A program made the translations under genes and the position numbers. From assembly GCF_019974135.1 (NCBI RefSeq), contig NZ_AP025017.1, positions 2,728,001 to 2,792,000 on the forward strand: a stretch of 64,000 bases of DNA, written 5' to 3'. Positions 26,690 to 34,550 of the stretch are shown here, piece after piece. The notes beneath the pieces are model-generated. The model saw only the letters and a program-made list of their open reading frames with translations, did no database searches and was not told where the DNA came from. Position 1 is the first letter of the stretch. Each line of letters starts with the position of its first letter. The DNA is from Actinomyces capricornis. GTDB taxonomy: Bacteria; Actinomycetota; Actinomycetes; Actinomycetales; Actinomycetaceae.

Positions 26690-27784
26690 ATGGCCCGCGT
26701 CACCATTGTCGGCGGCGGCTACGGCGGCATCACGGTCGCCAAGGCGCTCGACGACGTCGCACAGGTCACCCTCATCGAGCAGAAGGACACCTTCGTCAAC
26801 CACGCCGCCGCCCTGCGCGCCGCTGTGGACAGCCAGTGGGCCGACAAGATCTTCATCCCCTACGACAAGCTCCTGACCAACGGCCGCGTGGTGCACGGCA
26901 CCGCCCTGGCCGTGCACGGCACCACCGTGGAGGTCTCGGGGCACGGCCCCATCGAGGCCGACTACCTGGTCCTGGCCACCGGCACCAACTACCCCTTCCC
27001 GGCCAAGCACCTGGAGTCCTCGGCGGTCATCGCCAAGGCCCGCATCGAGCGCATGCGCGCCAACCTGGCCCAGTCCGGGCGCGTGCTCATCGTGGGGGCC
27101 GGTGCCGTGGGCATCGAGCTGGCCGGGGAGATCACCTCCGCCTTCCCCGACATCGCGGTCACCCTCCTGGAGACCGCCGATCGGATCATCCCCGAGGGCG
27201 ACTACAAGGAGGAGATGCGCCAGGCCATCGTCTCCCAGCTCCAGGAGCGCGGCGTGGAGATCATCACCGGCGACAAGCTCGCCTACCTGCCCCCGGTGGA
27301 TGTGGGCGTGCTGGCCCCCTTCCGCGTGGACACCAAGAGCGGGCGGCGCATCGAGGCCGACATGTGGTTCCGCGCCTACGGATCGGCCGCCGCCACCGGC
27401 TACCTGGGCACGGACTACGAGGAGATCCGCCACTACAACGGCACCATCCGGGTCGACGACCAGCTGCGGGTCGTGGACCACCCCGGCGTGTGGGCCATCG
27501 GGGACATCACCGACGTGCGCGAGTCCAAGCGCGCCGACGCCGCCCGCGCCCACGCCCAGGTCGTGGCCCGCAATATCGCCGACCTCATCGCCGGCAAGCA
27601 GCCCACCGCCACCTACCGGCCCGGGCCGGAGATGGTGGTCCTGCCCCTGGGGCCCGGAGGCGGGGCCGCCCAGATCATGCGCGATGGGGTGCGCGTCGTC
27701 ATCGGACCGGAGGAGACCAGCCGGATCAAGGGGGAGGACCTCTTCCTCGGCTTCGTGCGCGAGGAGCTGGGCGTGGCCGAGTGA
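26690..27784 (+). CDS. FAD/NAD(P)-dependent oxidoreductase (NDH-2/AIF-like)
   Basis: Two-dinucleotide-binding-domain flavoprotein of 364 residues. VTIVGGGYGG near residue 4-13 binds FAD, VLIVGAGAVGIELAGEI is the NAD(P)H site, and the conserved GVWAIGDITD closes the FAD domain. There is no C-terminal membrane-anchoring helix of classical NDH-2, so it could be an AIF-like or ferredoxin/quinone reductase. GGAAGGAAAG gives a strong ribosome site for ATG 26690. It is likely co-transcribed with the M3 peptidase and ends at a hairpin terminator. Confidence 0.85.
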   Translation: MARVTIVGGGYGGITVAKALDDVAQVTLIEQKDTFVNHAAALRAAVDSQWADKIFIPYDKLLTNGRVVHGTALAVHGTTVEVSGHGPIEADYLVLATGTNYPFPAKHLESSAVIAKARIERMRANLAQSGRVLIVGAGAVGIELAGEITSAFPDIAVTLLETADRIIPEGDYKEEMRQAIVSQLQERGVEIITGDKLAYLPPVDVGVLAPFRVDTKSGRRIEADMWFRAYGSAAATGYLGTDYEEIRHYNGTIRVDDQLRVVDHPGVWAIGDITDVRESKRADAARAHAQVVARNIADLIAGKQPTATYRPGPEMVVLPLGPGGGAAQIMRDGVRVVIGPEETSRIKGEDLFLGFVREELGVAE

Positions 27785-27799
27785 CCCGCCCCGCTGCTC

Positions 27800-27828
27800 C
27801 CGGCCCCCTCACCCGGTGAGGGGGCCGG
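27800..27828 (+). terminator. Hairpin terminator after the flavoprotein gene
   Basis: Perfect 13-bp stem (27800-27812 with 27816-27828) with a CCG loop, 16 bases after the oxidoreductase stop. There is no T tract. It separates this unit from the acidic-protein gene. Confidence 0.75.
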
Positions 27829-27895
27829 CATCGGCTCGGGCACCATCGCCTCCACTCTGTTCACCACGGCGGGGGTTGCCGGTAGTGTGTCCTCC

Positions 27896-28246
27896 ATGAC
27901 GAATGACCCGCGGTCCGCGCTCAACCGACTCATCGCCGCTTTCGAGGCGCACCTGGATGCCGCCGTCACCGGTGACGAGTTCTCGCCGGCCGTGGTCGCT
28001 GCCGAGAACGCCCTCCAGGACGCCTTCTTCACCTACGACGACACCCTGTTCACCGCCTACGGCATCGAGCTGCCCTTCGAGACCTTCGACGGGGACGGCG
28101 AGGATGACGACGACTACGACGACGTGGACGACGACGTCGTGGATGACGACGATGACGATGACTACGACGATGAAGGCGACGAGGACGACTACGACGACGA
28201 TGACGACGATGAGGACTACGACGACGAGGAGCCCGAGCGCCGCTGA
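27896..28246 (+). CDS. Small protein with an extremely acidic C-terminal tail
   Basis: Protein of 116 residues. Residues 1-62 look helical and folded (SALNRLIAAFEAHLDAA, VAAENALQDAFFTYDDTLF). Residues 67-112 are almost entirely Asp with Glu and a few Tyr. Similar short proteins in other actinobacteria are sometimes labelled 'primosomal protein', but I cannot confirm that and do not assign a function. TAGTGT at 27883-27888 lies seven bases before ATG, so the message is probably leaderless. The GAC/GAT-rich tail DNA is a low-complexity stretch that could change length by slippage. Confidence 0.7.
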   Translation: MTNDPRSALNRLIAAFEAHLDAAVTGDEFSPAVVAAENALQDAFFTYDDTLFTAYGIELPFETFDGDGEDDDDYDDVDDDVVDDDDDDDYDDEGDEDDYDDDDDDEDYDDEEPERR

Positions 28247-28296
28247 GGCGCGCTGAGGCCGCCTTCCCCGCCGCCGCCTCGCCGTCCCCGGGCGCG

Positions 28297-29277
28297 CTAG
28301 AAGCGCTCGGGGTAGCCCATGGGCGGGGCGGTGACCTCGTCCAGGGCGTGGCGGATCTGGACGGGCAGGCGCAGGTCCTCGGCGGCCAGCGCCCCCTGGA
28401 GCTGCGCGGGGGTGCGGGCCCCCACAATCGTCGAGGAGATCCCCGGGGCGTCGCGCGCCCAGGACAGGGCGATCTCCACCGGCTTGCGGTCCAGGCCTGC
28501 GGCCGCCGTCGCCACCGCCTCGGTGACCCCCTGGTGGGCCTGCGCCAGGTAGGGGGCCACATAGGAGCGCAGGTGGGGTGAGGCCGCCCGGGAGTCGGGG
28601 GGAGTCGAGGAGCGGTACTTGCCGGTGAGCACGCCCCGGCCCAGCGGCGCGTAGCCGATGACGCCGAAGCCCAGGGCCGAGGCCGCGGGCAGCAGCTCGC
28701 GCTCCACCCCGCGCGAGAGCAGGGAGTGCTCGACCTCGACCGCGGCCAGGCCCGGGCCCTGGGCGGTGGCCTTGAGCAGGTCGGCCACATGCACCGTCAC
28801 CCAGGCCGGGTGGTTGGACAGGCCCACGTAGCGGGCGCGCCCGGAGGAGACGGCCAGGCTCAGGGCGTGGGCCATCTCCTCCAGGGGGGTGGTGGTGTCG
28901 GGGACCTGCACCAGCCACAGGTCCAGGTGGTCGGTGCCCAGGCGCTGCAGGCTCATGTCCAGGGTGTCCAGGAGGGTGCCGCGCGAGGCGTCGGCCACGC
29001 TGGGCCGCTCGCCGGTGCGCCAGGTGCGCACCCCGGCCTTGGAGACCAGCACGATGTCATGGCGGTGGACGTGCTCGCGCAGCAGGGTGCCGATGACCTC
29101 CTCACTGGCGCCCTCGCTGTAGGAGGCGGCCGTGTCCACCAGGGTGCCCCCGGCGTCCAGGAGGATGTCGAGCTGCTCCTTGGCCTCCAGCTCGTCTGTG
29201 TCCCGGCCCCAGGTCATGGTGCCCAGGCCCACCGAGGACACGCGCAGTCCGGTGCGGCCGAGTCTCCTGTGCTCCAT
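28297..29277 (-). CDS. Aldo/keto reductase
   Basis: NADPH-dependent TIM-barrel reductase of 326 residues. Catalytic Asp48 (VDTAASY), Tyr53 and Lys80 (LVSKAG) are present. The usual active-site His at the end of strand 4 is replaced: the DLWLVQVPD segment has Gln124 where most members have His. The cofactor-binding end (GARTPAQLQGAL) is normal. TACGGT on the reverse strand (29285-29290) lies seven bases upstream of ATG 29277, giving a leaderless start. The substrate is unknown. Confidence 0.9.
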   Translation of the reverse strand: MEHRRLGRTGLRVSSVGLGTMTWGRDTDELEAKEQLDILLDAGGTLVDTAASYSEGASEEVIGTLLREHVHRHDIVLVSKAGVRTWRTGERPSVADASRGTLLDTLDMSLQRLGTDHLDLWLVQVPDTTTPLEEMAHALSLAVSSGRARYVGLSNHPAWVTVHVADLLKATAQGPGLAAVEVEHSLLSRGVERELLPAASALGFGVIGYAPLGRGVLTGKYRSSTPPDSRAASPHLRSYVAPYLAQAHQGVTEAVATAAAGLDRKPVEIALSWARDAPGISSTIVGARTPAQLQGALAAEDLRLPVQIRHALDEVTAPPMGYPERF

Positions 29278-29381
29278 GGGGCTAACCGTAGTGGGTCGGC
29301 AGCCGTTTCCCGAACGTGACCTGCTGGCCCCGGTCCCCGCCGGCGCTCAGGCCGCCGGGCGGTGAGAAGCTCCGCAGCACC

Positions 29382-29624
29382 CTAGGGGAGCAGGCCCCAG
29401 AACTGCTTGCGAGCGGGCATGGCGTGGATGATCAGTTCTTCTCCTCCCTCGAAGACGAGGACCACGGTCTCAAGGAGGCGCGCATGGCGGTCGAACCCGA
29501 GCCGCAGTTCTCGGTGAGGCCAGCCCTTGTCTTCCAGTGGCTCGATCCACTGCGCCTAGTAGGCGGCATGGGTCACGTCCTGTGCAGCGATCCCATGCTT
29601 GAGGGCAGTGTGATGAACTCTCAT
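29382..29624 (-). pseudogene. Toxin gene of a type II toxin-antitoxin pair, inactivated by an in-frame TAG
   Basis: Reading on from the upstream antitoxin, ATG 29624 overlaps its stop as ATGA. The frame then runs 81 codons: MRVHHTALKHGIAAQDVTHAAY, a TAG at codon 23 (29556-29558), then a continuous 57 codons containing RELRLGFDRHARLLETVVLV and EELIIHAMPARKQF before the true stop. The pattern (HALKHG start, IHAMPMR-like end) matches small toxins usually paired with this kind of RHH antitoxin. A single nonsense change separates it from an intact gene. No other frameshift is visible. Confidence 0.72.
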
Positions 29625-29854
29625 GCGGCGAAGTCGGTGAGCGCTCGGCGGATCACCTCGGAGCGCGAGATCTGCTCACGGTCGGCAGCAGCGTCCAGGG
29701 CGGCGATCTCCTCGGTGGTCAATCGGACCGCAATGACCTGCATGGGCTGCGCTCCGCGGCCCGGGCGACCCCGCCCGCGCCTCTTCATCTCCTCGACGTC
29801 GTAGCCGGCCTCCGCCTCGGCGACCCACTGCGCGATCTGCTCCTCAGACACCAT
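29621..29854 (-). CDS. Ribbon-helix-helix (CopG-type) antitoxin
   Basis: Protein of 77 residues. The N-terminal WVAEAEAGYDVEEMKRRGRGRPG and the C-terminal RHH module (VIAVRLTTEEIAALDAAADREQISRSEVIRRAL) are typical of antitoxins that repress their own operon. TACGAT (reverse strand, 29861-29866) sits six bases before ATG 29854 and lies inside a palindrome. Its partner toxin downstream carries a nonsense codon, so this is now an orphan antitoxin that may still act as a regulator. Confidence 0.8.
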   Translation of the reverse strand: MVSEEQIAQWVAEAEAGYDVEEMKRRGRGRPGRGAQPMQVIAVRLTTEEIAALDAAADREQISRSEVIRRALTDFAA

Positions 29855-29859
29855 GCCAT

Positions 29860-29874
29860 TATCGTATAACGATA
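29860..29874. promoter_or_regulatory. Palindromic operator over the antitoxin promoter
   Basis: TATCGT-ATA-ACGATA, with perfect 6-bp arms around a 3-base centre in an AT-rich spot unlike its surroundings. It overlaps the -10 hexamer of the antitoxin gene, the expected place for the autorepressor site of an RHH antitoxin. Confidence 0.6.
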
Positions 29875-29922
29875 TTCCTCTGGTGGGGTGGGGACTGTGC
29901 AGGAGGTCTCAGGCCACAGGCA

Positions 29923-30891
29923 TCAGGCCACCTGCCGGCGGGCGGTGAGGAGCTGGGCGACGCCGTCGTCGGGCAGCGGGGGAGCCTGGCCGCCGAAGAG
30001 CGGGCACTGGGCCTGGAAGGCGCACCAGTCGCACAGGCGGGAGCGGCGGGGGCGGAAGTCCCCGGCGCGCGCGCAGTCCTCGATCTCATCCCAGATGCGC
30101 GAGATCCTGGCCTCGGCGGACTCCAGCTCGGGGGTGCGCGGGTCGTGGGTGAGGGTGCGCCCGTCCTTGAGGTAGATGAGCTGGAGGCGCGCGGGGGCAC
30201 GGCCCCGCAGGCGCCAGAGCACCAGGGCGTAGAAGCGCATCTGGAACAGGGCGTCCTGCATGTAGCGCGGGTGCGGGCTGCGGCCGGTCTTGTAGTCCAC
30301 CACGCGCATGGCCCCGTCGGGGGCCACGTCCAGGCGGTCGACGAAGCCGCGCAGGAGCAGTCCGTCGGAGGTCTCGGTCTGGACGAAGAGCTCGCGCTCG
30401 GCCGGCTCCAGGCGCGTGGGGTTCTCCAGGGAGAAGTAGGTGCCGATGAGGGTGCGGGCCTCCTCCAGCCAGGACTCCACCTGGGCCGGGCCGCCCTCGA
30501 AGAGCTCCATGACCTCCGGGCTCTTATCCCGGTGGGCCTCCCACTGCCCGGGCAGCAGCTCCAGGGCGGCCTCGCGGCTGCGCCGGGGTGCGGGCAGGTC
30601 GTAGAGGCGCTCCAGAACGGCGTGCACGACGGTCCCCTTGTGGGTGGCCAGGGAGCCGGGCTCGGGCAGGCGGTCCACGGTGCGCAGGCGGAACATGAGC
30701 GGGCACTGCATGAAGTCCTTGGCCCGTGAGGGCGACAGGGCGGCCCGCCGCCCCGGGCCGCGCCCTCCCCGGGGCCCCGGGCCGGTGGGGCGCGGCGCAC
30801 TGCCGGGGCGGGCCCCCACCGCGGGGATCGAGGCCTTGGCGGAGTCCAGGCCTGCCGAGCTCAGGTCTGGGGAGGCGGGCGTGTCATTCAT
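29923..30891 (-). CDS. RecB-like PD-(D/E)XK nuclease with a probable 4Fe-4S cluster
   Basis: Single-domain nuclease of 322 residues, similar to the AddB/RecB C-terminal nuclease. Active-site residues are His90, Asp185 in GFVDRLD, and Asp199-Tyr200-Lys201 in VVDYKTG, followed by the QMRFYA helix. Cys63 plus C287-x2-C290-x5-C296 match the iron-sulfur cluster arrangement of AddB-type nucleases. A basic, low-complexity N-terminus (10-55) precedes SPSRAKDFMQCP. No helicase partner is nearby. TAGCGT (reverse strand, 30899-30904) lies seven bases before ATG 30891, a leaderless start. Confidence 0.87.
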   Translation of the reverse strand: MNDTPASPDLSSAGLDSAKASIPAVGARPGSAPRPTGPGPRGGRGPGRRAALSPSRAKDFMQCPLMFRLRTVDRLPEPGSLATHKGTVVHAVLERLYDLPAPRRSREAALELLPGQWEAHRDKSPEVMELFEGGPAQVESWLEEARTLIGTYFSLENPTRLEPAERELFVQTETSDGLLLRGFVDRLDVAPDGAMRVVDYKTGRSPHPRYMQDALFQMRFYALVLWRLRGRAPARLQLIYLKDGRTLTHDPRTPELESAEARISRIWDEIEDCARAGDFRPRRSRLCDWCAFQAQCPLFGGQAPPLPDDGVAQLLTARRQVA

Positions 30892-31071
30892 GGGGGCGAC
30901 GCTACCGGTGGGCGGCACTGCGAGGGCGCTGTGCCGCGCCCCTGTCCACAGGGCGGTGCGATCGACCGTGCGCAGGTCGCGCTGTGGAGCACGGCGAGGC
31001 GCGGCGGGCTGCGGATGGGTGGGGGAGCCTGCGCCGATCCGCCGCCGGGGGAGGGAGGGGGCGGGCCGGTT

Positions 31072-31704
31072 CTATGCGGCGGGCGTGGTCCCGGGCCTGC
31101 CGCGACGGCCCCGGCCGGACAGGCGCGCCAGGAGGGCGAGGACGCATGCGAGCAGCAGGAGCAGGACCCCGAGGGAGACGAAGACGCTCTTGCCCAGGGA
31201 GAACATGCCGCCGATCTGGGGCAGGGCCGTGGGGACCTGTGGGAAGGAGCGGATCATGAGGGCGGTGCAGGTGTTCTCGCCCCAGTCGCACAGGGCGCCG
31301 ATGAGGGGGATCCACGTCACTGTCCTCCTCAGGGCCGGGCGCCCGGCCGCCCCGGGCAGGTGCCCGGCGAGTGCGCGCAGGCTCAGGCTGATCGCCAGAG
31401 CGGAGGCCAGCGGGTAGACCATGTCCAGGGGGAGCTGCACTGTGAGGTAGAAGCGGCGCCCCTCCTCGCCCAGGGCGGACAGGAGGTCGACCGCCTGGGC
31501 GTGCCCCAGCCCCGCGGGCATGAGGTCCGGGATGTGCCGGCCGCCCGCCAGGCCATGGAGGTGGGGGATGGTCACCGTGAGCATGACGGCGTAGATGGCG
31601 ACCGCGACCGCGTACAGGCCGATGAGCAGCCAGGGCGTGGAAGAGGGTCTTGACCAGGGCCTGGTCGGGTGAGGGGATGGCCTGCGGGTGCGTCGGAGCA
31701 TCAT
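31072..31704 (-). CDS. Uncharacterised four-helix membrane protein
   Basis: Protein of 210 residues with a basic N-terminus (MMLRRTRRPSPH) and about four hydrophobic segments (WLLIGLYAVAVAIYAVML; LDMVYPLASALAISLSLRAL; the TVTWIPLIGALCDWGENT region; FVSLGVLLLLLACVLALLARL). CDWGENTCTALMIRSFPQ lies between helices and may be conserved. I recognise no family. ATG 31704 is followed directly by a second ATG. It is divergent from the M50 protease gene. Confidence 0.6.
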   Translation of the reverse strand: MMLRRTRRPSPHPTRPWSRPSSTPWLLIGLYAVAVAIYAVMLTVTIPHLHGLAGGRHIPDLMPAGLGHAQAVDLLSALGEEGRRFYLTVQLPLDMVYPLASALAISLSLRALAGHLPGAAGRPALRRTVTWIPLIGALCDWGENTCTALMIRSFPQVPTALPQIGGMFSLGKSVFVSLGVLLLLLACVLALLARLSGRGRRGRPGTTPAA

Positions 31705-31813
31705 GGTGGCCACTGTGCACGACGCGGCTCGGCGCTGTACATCCGGTGCCTCCGCCGGCACCGGGCCCTGCCGCGTCCTATCGCGCCCAGGCAGGCCCAG
31801 TAGGCTCGCGCGC

Positions 31814-32974
31814 ATGCCGTCACTGCCGTCCACCCCTGCCGCTGCCGCCTCCTCACCGACCGCCCGTGGGGAGTGGGTCCTGGGCCGTCTCGGCGGCGCG
31901 CCCATCGTCGTGGCCCCCACCTCCGCGCTGCTGGGACTCATCATCGCGGCCAGCTGGTACCCCCTGGTCTCCCAGGTGCTGGGGCCCTTCGGCATCGCGA
32001 CCATCCTGGGTGTCGTCCTGGTCACCGTCCTGGGCGTGGCGGCCTCGGTGCTCCTCCACGAGCTCGCCCACGGCGCCGTCGGCACCCTCCTGGGGCGCAG
32101 GCCCACCCGCTACGAGCTCTACCTGTGGGGCGGGCTGACCACCTTCGGGGGCGCCCCCGCCACCTGGCGCCCCTGGAGGAGCGCGGCGGTCTCCCTGGCC
32201 GGCCCCGCCACCAACCTGGCGCTGTGGGCGGGCGGCCGGGCCCTCCAGGACGCCGCCGACCTGCCCATCCCCGTCTACGTGGCCACCTGGGCCCTGACCT
32301 GGGTCAACCTCGCCCTGGCTATCTTCAACGCCCTGCCCGGCCTTCCCCTGGACGGCGGCCACGCCCTGTCCTCCCTCATCGAGCAGGCCACCGGCAACCG
32401 ACTGCTGGGGCTCAAGGCCGCCGCCTGGGGCGGTATCGGCGTCGTCGCCCTCATCGTGTGGTGGTGGGTGGGCCGCCCCCTCCTGGCCGGGCACAGGCCC
32501 GGCGCCTTCAGCCTCGTCATCATGGCCATGGTCGCCTGGACCATCGGCTCCACCAGTTGGCGGGTCCTGGGCCTGGGCCGCGGTGCCCGGGCCGCCCAGC
32601 GCCTCGACCTGCGCACGCTCGCCCGCCCCGTGGCCACCGCACCCTCCCACACCCCCATCGGCCAGGTGCGCGAGATCCTCGACGACGGCGCCGCCCTCGT
32701 CCTGGTCCGCGACGGCGACCAGCTGCTGGGCACCATCGACCGGGCGGGCCTGGACCAGCTGGACCTGCATGAGGGCGCCGGCGGGGACACCGGCCAGGGC
32801 GCGGCCATCACCGCCGGTCAGGTGTGCACCGTCCTGCCGTCCGCCGCCCTCACCAGTGAGATGACCGGCCCGGCCGCCGCCGATGCCATGAGCCGGGCCC
32901 GCGCCGTCTCGCGCTGGCTGGTCCTCATCGAGGCCGGGCGGATGCGGGGCGCCGTGCCCACCGGGGCGCGCTGA
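31814..32974 (+). CDS. Site-2-type M50 metalloprotease with C-terminal CBS-like region
   Basis: Intramembrane zinc protease of 386 residues. HELAH at 82-86 is the zinc site and the third ligand lies in FNALPGLPLDGGHAL (Asp180). Several membrane helices surround these, and a cytosolic C-terminus (about 290-380) contains TPIGQVREIL and VLVRDGDQLLGTIDRAGLD, which resembles part of a CBS pair. Such proteases cleave membrane-anchored regulators. TAGGCT at 31801-31806 is seven bases before ATG 31814, so I prefer this start over 31688. Confidence 0.87.
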   Translation: MPSLPSTPAAAASSPTARGEWVLGRLGGAPIVVAPTSALLGLIIAASWYPLVSQVLGPFGIATILGVVLVTVLGVAASVLLHELAHGAVGTLLGRRPTRYELYLWGGLTTFGGAPATWRPWRSAAVSLAGPATNLALWAGGRALQDAADLPIPVYVATWALTWVNLALAIFNALPGLPLDGGHALSSLIEQATGNRLLGLKAAAWGGIGVVALIVWWWVGRPLLAGHRPGAFSLVIMAMVAWTIGSTSWRVLGLGRGARAAQRLDLRTLARPVATAPSHTPIGQVREILDDGAALVLVRDGDQLLGTIDRAGLDQLDLHEGAGGDTGQGAAITAGQVCTVLPSAALTSEMTGPAAADAMSRARAVSRWLVLIEAGRMRGAVPTGAR

Positions 32975-33058
32975 CTCCCCGCGCCGCTGGGGGAGCCGAT
33001 CAGGCGCGGTGGGAGTAGCGTTGCGCTGCCCCAATGCCCGACGTCGAGAGGACTCCCC

Positions 33059-34294
33059 ATGGCCGCAGAGCACGGTACCCGCGATACCGCAGGCGCCACC
33101 ATCACCATCGGGCTCATCGCGGCCCTGGCCATCCAGAGCGCCGTGCCGCCCTTCGCCACGGACATGTACTCCCCGGCCTTCCCCCGCGTCACCCGCGACC
33201 TGGCCACCACCTCCACCTCGGTGGGCCTGACCCTGACCGCCTTCTTCGTCGGCATGGGCCTGGGCCAGCTCATCGGCGGCACCGGTTCGGATCGGTGGGG
33301 CAGGCGGGCGCCCATGATCCTGGGCGGCCTGACCTGCACCCTGGGAGGCATCGTCTGCGCCCTGGCCCCAGGCATCGGCGTGCTCATGGCCGGGCGGGTC
33401 CTCCAGGGCCTGGGCGGTGGCGCGGCCGCCGTCGTGGGGCGGGCGGTCCTGGTCGACGTCGCCCGCGGGGACCAGCTGGCCCGCATCATGTCCATCCTCA
33501 TGGCCCTGGGGGCCCTGGCCCCCATGATCGCCCCAGTGGCCGGGGGAGCGGTCCTGTCCGTGGCCGGCTGGCGGGCCATCTTCTGGTGCCTGGCCGGCTT
33601 CGGCGTGCTCATGATGGCCATGGCGGCCCTCCTCATCCCCGAGACCCTGCCCGCCCAGGAGCGCCGGGGCGGGGGACTGCGCCGCTTCGCCCAGGGCCTC
33701 CTGGATCTGGTCGCCCGACGGCGCTTCATGGGCTACATGCTCACCTCCGCCTTCTCCGGCTTCGCCATGTTCGCCTACGTCTCGGCCTCCTCCTTCGTCC
33801 TGCAGCAGATCAAGGGCCTGAGCCCCATGGAGTACTCGGTGTTCTTCGCCTGCACCGCGGGCTCCAGCATGCTCATGGCCATCCTCAGCTCCCGCCTGGT
33901 GGGGCGCCTCCCGCCGCGCCGGCTCATCGGGGCCGGCCTGAGCCTGTCGGCCCTCGGCATCACCGTGGTGACCCTCAGCGTGCTGGTGCTCGACCTGGCC
34001 CTCATCCCCCTGTGCGCGGGCTTCGTCACGACCATGGCCGCCCAGGGCTTCGTCTTCGGCAACGCCAGCGCCCTGGCCCTGTCCGAGGCCCGGCACATCG
34101 CCGGGACCGCCAGCGCCTTCATGGGCCTGGTCCAGGCGGCGGCCATGGGGTCCTCCGCCCCACTGGCCAGCTCCGGGGGCGGCGCCAGCGCCACCCCCAT
34201 GGTGGTGGTCATGCTCGTGGGCATCACCGGAGCCTGGTGCGCCTTCACCCTGGCGGGACGGGGCGCCGCGCAGCACCACCTGCCCGAGGTCTGA
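33059..34294 (+). CDS. Bcr/CflA-type MFS multidrug efflux transporter
   Basis: Proton-driven efflux pump of 411 residues in the DHA1 group. IQSAVPPFATDMYSPAFP opens helix 1, GTGSDRWGRRAPMI is motif A, GRVLQGLGGGAAAV is motif B-like, and MALGALAPMIAPVAGG motif C. The closest characterised relatives export bicyclomycin, sulfonamides or chloramphenicol; the actual substrate is unknown. GAGAGGA precedes ATG 33059. It ends 27 bases before the left inverted repeat of the DUF559 element. Confidence 0.9.
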   Translation: MAAEHGTRDTAGATITIGLIAALAIQSAVPPFATDMYSPAFPRVTRDLATTSTSVGLTLTAFFVGMGLGQLIGGTGSDRWGRRAPMILGGLTCTLGGIVCALAPGIGVLMAGRVLQGLGGGAAAVVGRAVLVDVARGDQLARIMSILMALGALAPMIAPVAGGAVLSVAGWRAIFWCLAGFGVLMMAMAALLIPETLPAQERRGGGLRRFAQGLLDLVARRRFMGYMLTSAFSGFAMFAYVSASSFVLQQIKGLSPMEYSVFFACTAGSSMLMAILSSRLVGRLPPRRLIGAGLSLSALGITVVTLSVLVLDLALIPLCAGFVTTMAAQGFVFGNASALALSEARHIAGTASAFMGLVQAAAMGSSAPLASSGGGASATPMVVVMLVGITGAWCAFTLAGRGAAQHHLPEV

Positions 34295-34321
34295 GCCGGC
34301 CCCGCCGACGGCGGCGCGCCT

Positions 34322-34437
34322 CGTCCGCCCAGAACCCGCCTGCCCAGAACCCGCCTGCCCAGACTCCAGCCCAGAATGCGAGTGCGGGGTGCAGAAAGCG
34401 AGTGCAGGGTCATCGCATTCTGCACCCCGCACTCGCA
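34322..34437 (+). repeat. Left 116-bp inverted repeat of the DUF559-gene cassette
   Basis: The repeat starts with two copies of a 15-bp unit (GCCCAGAACCCGCCT) and a partial third, then an internal hairpin with perfect 20-bp arms (34378-34397 and 34418-34437). The outer part of the left arm (GCGAGTGCGGGGT) recurs as GCGAGTGCAGGGT inside the loop, so two alternative stems are possible. The whole 116 bases recur in reverse complement at 35740-35840 except for one 15-bp unit. Confidence 0.9.
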
Positions 34438-34550
34438 ATCCGCATTCCTGTGCGGCGACCCGGGATCCACATCAGGCGTGCTGCAAGCGCTGTCCACAGC
34501 GCTGGAGGGCTGCACTGGCAGCCCGAGTGATGCGGGCGCAACGTTGGCCC

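Noticed and set aside
28094..28240. Asp-codon-rich tail as a non-coding repeat
   Set aside because: The frame is continuous with a normal-looking N-terminal domain, a leaderless promoter and a proper stop codon, so it is coding.
29491..29515. GAAC...GTTC pair as a third LexA box
   Set aside because: The half-sites are too far apart (more than four bases between them) and lie inside the toxin pseudogene.
34327..34375. Tandem 15-bp units as a CRISPR array
   Set aside because: The units are directly adjacent with no spacers, and no cas genes are nearby; they are a short tandem repeat within the inverted repeat.
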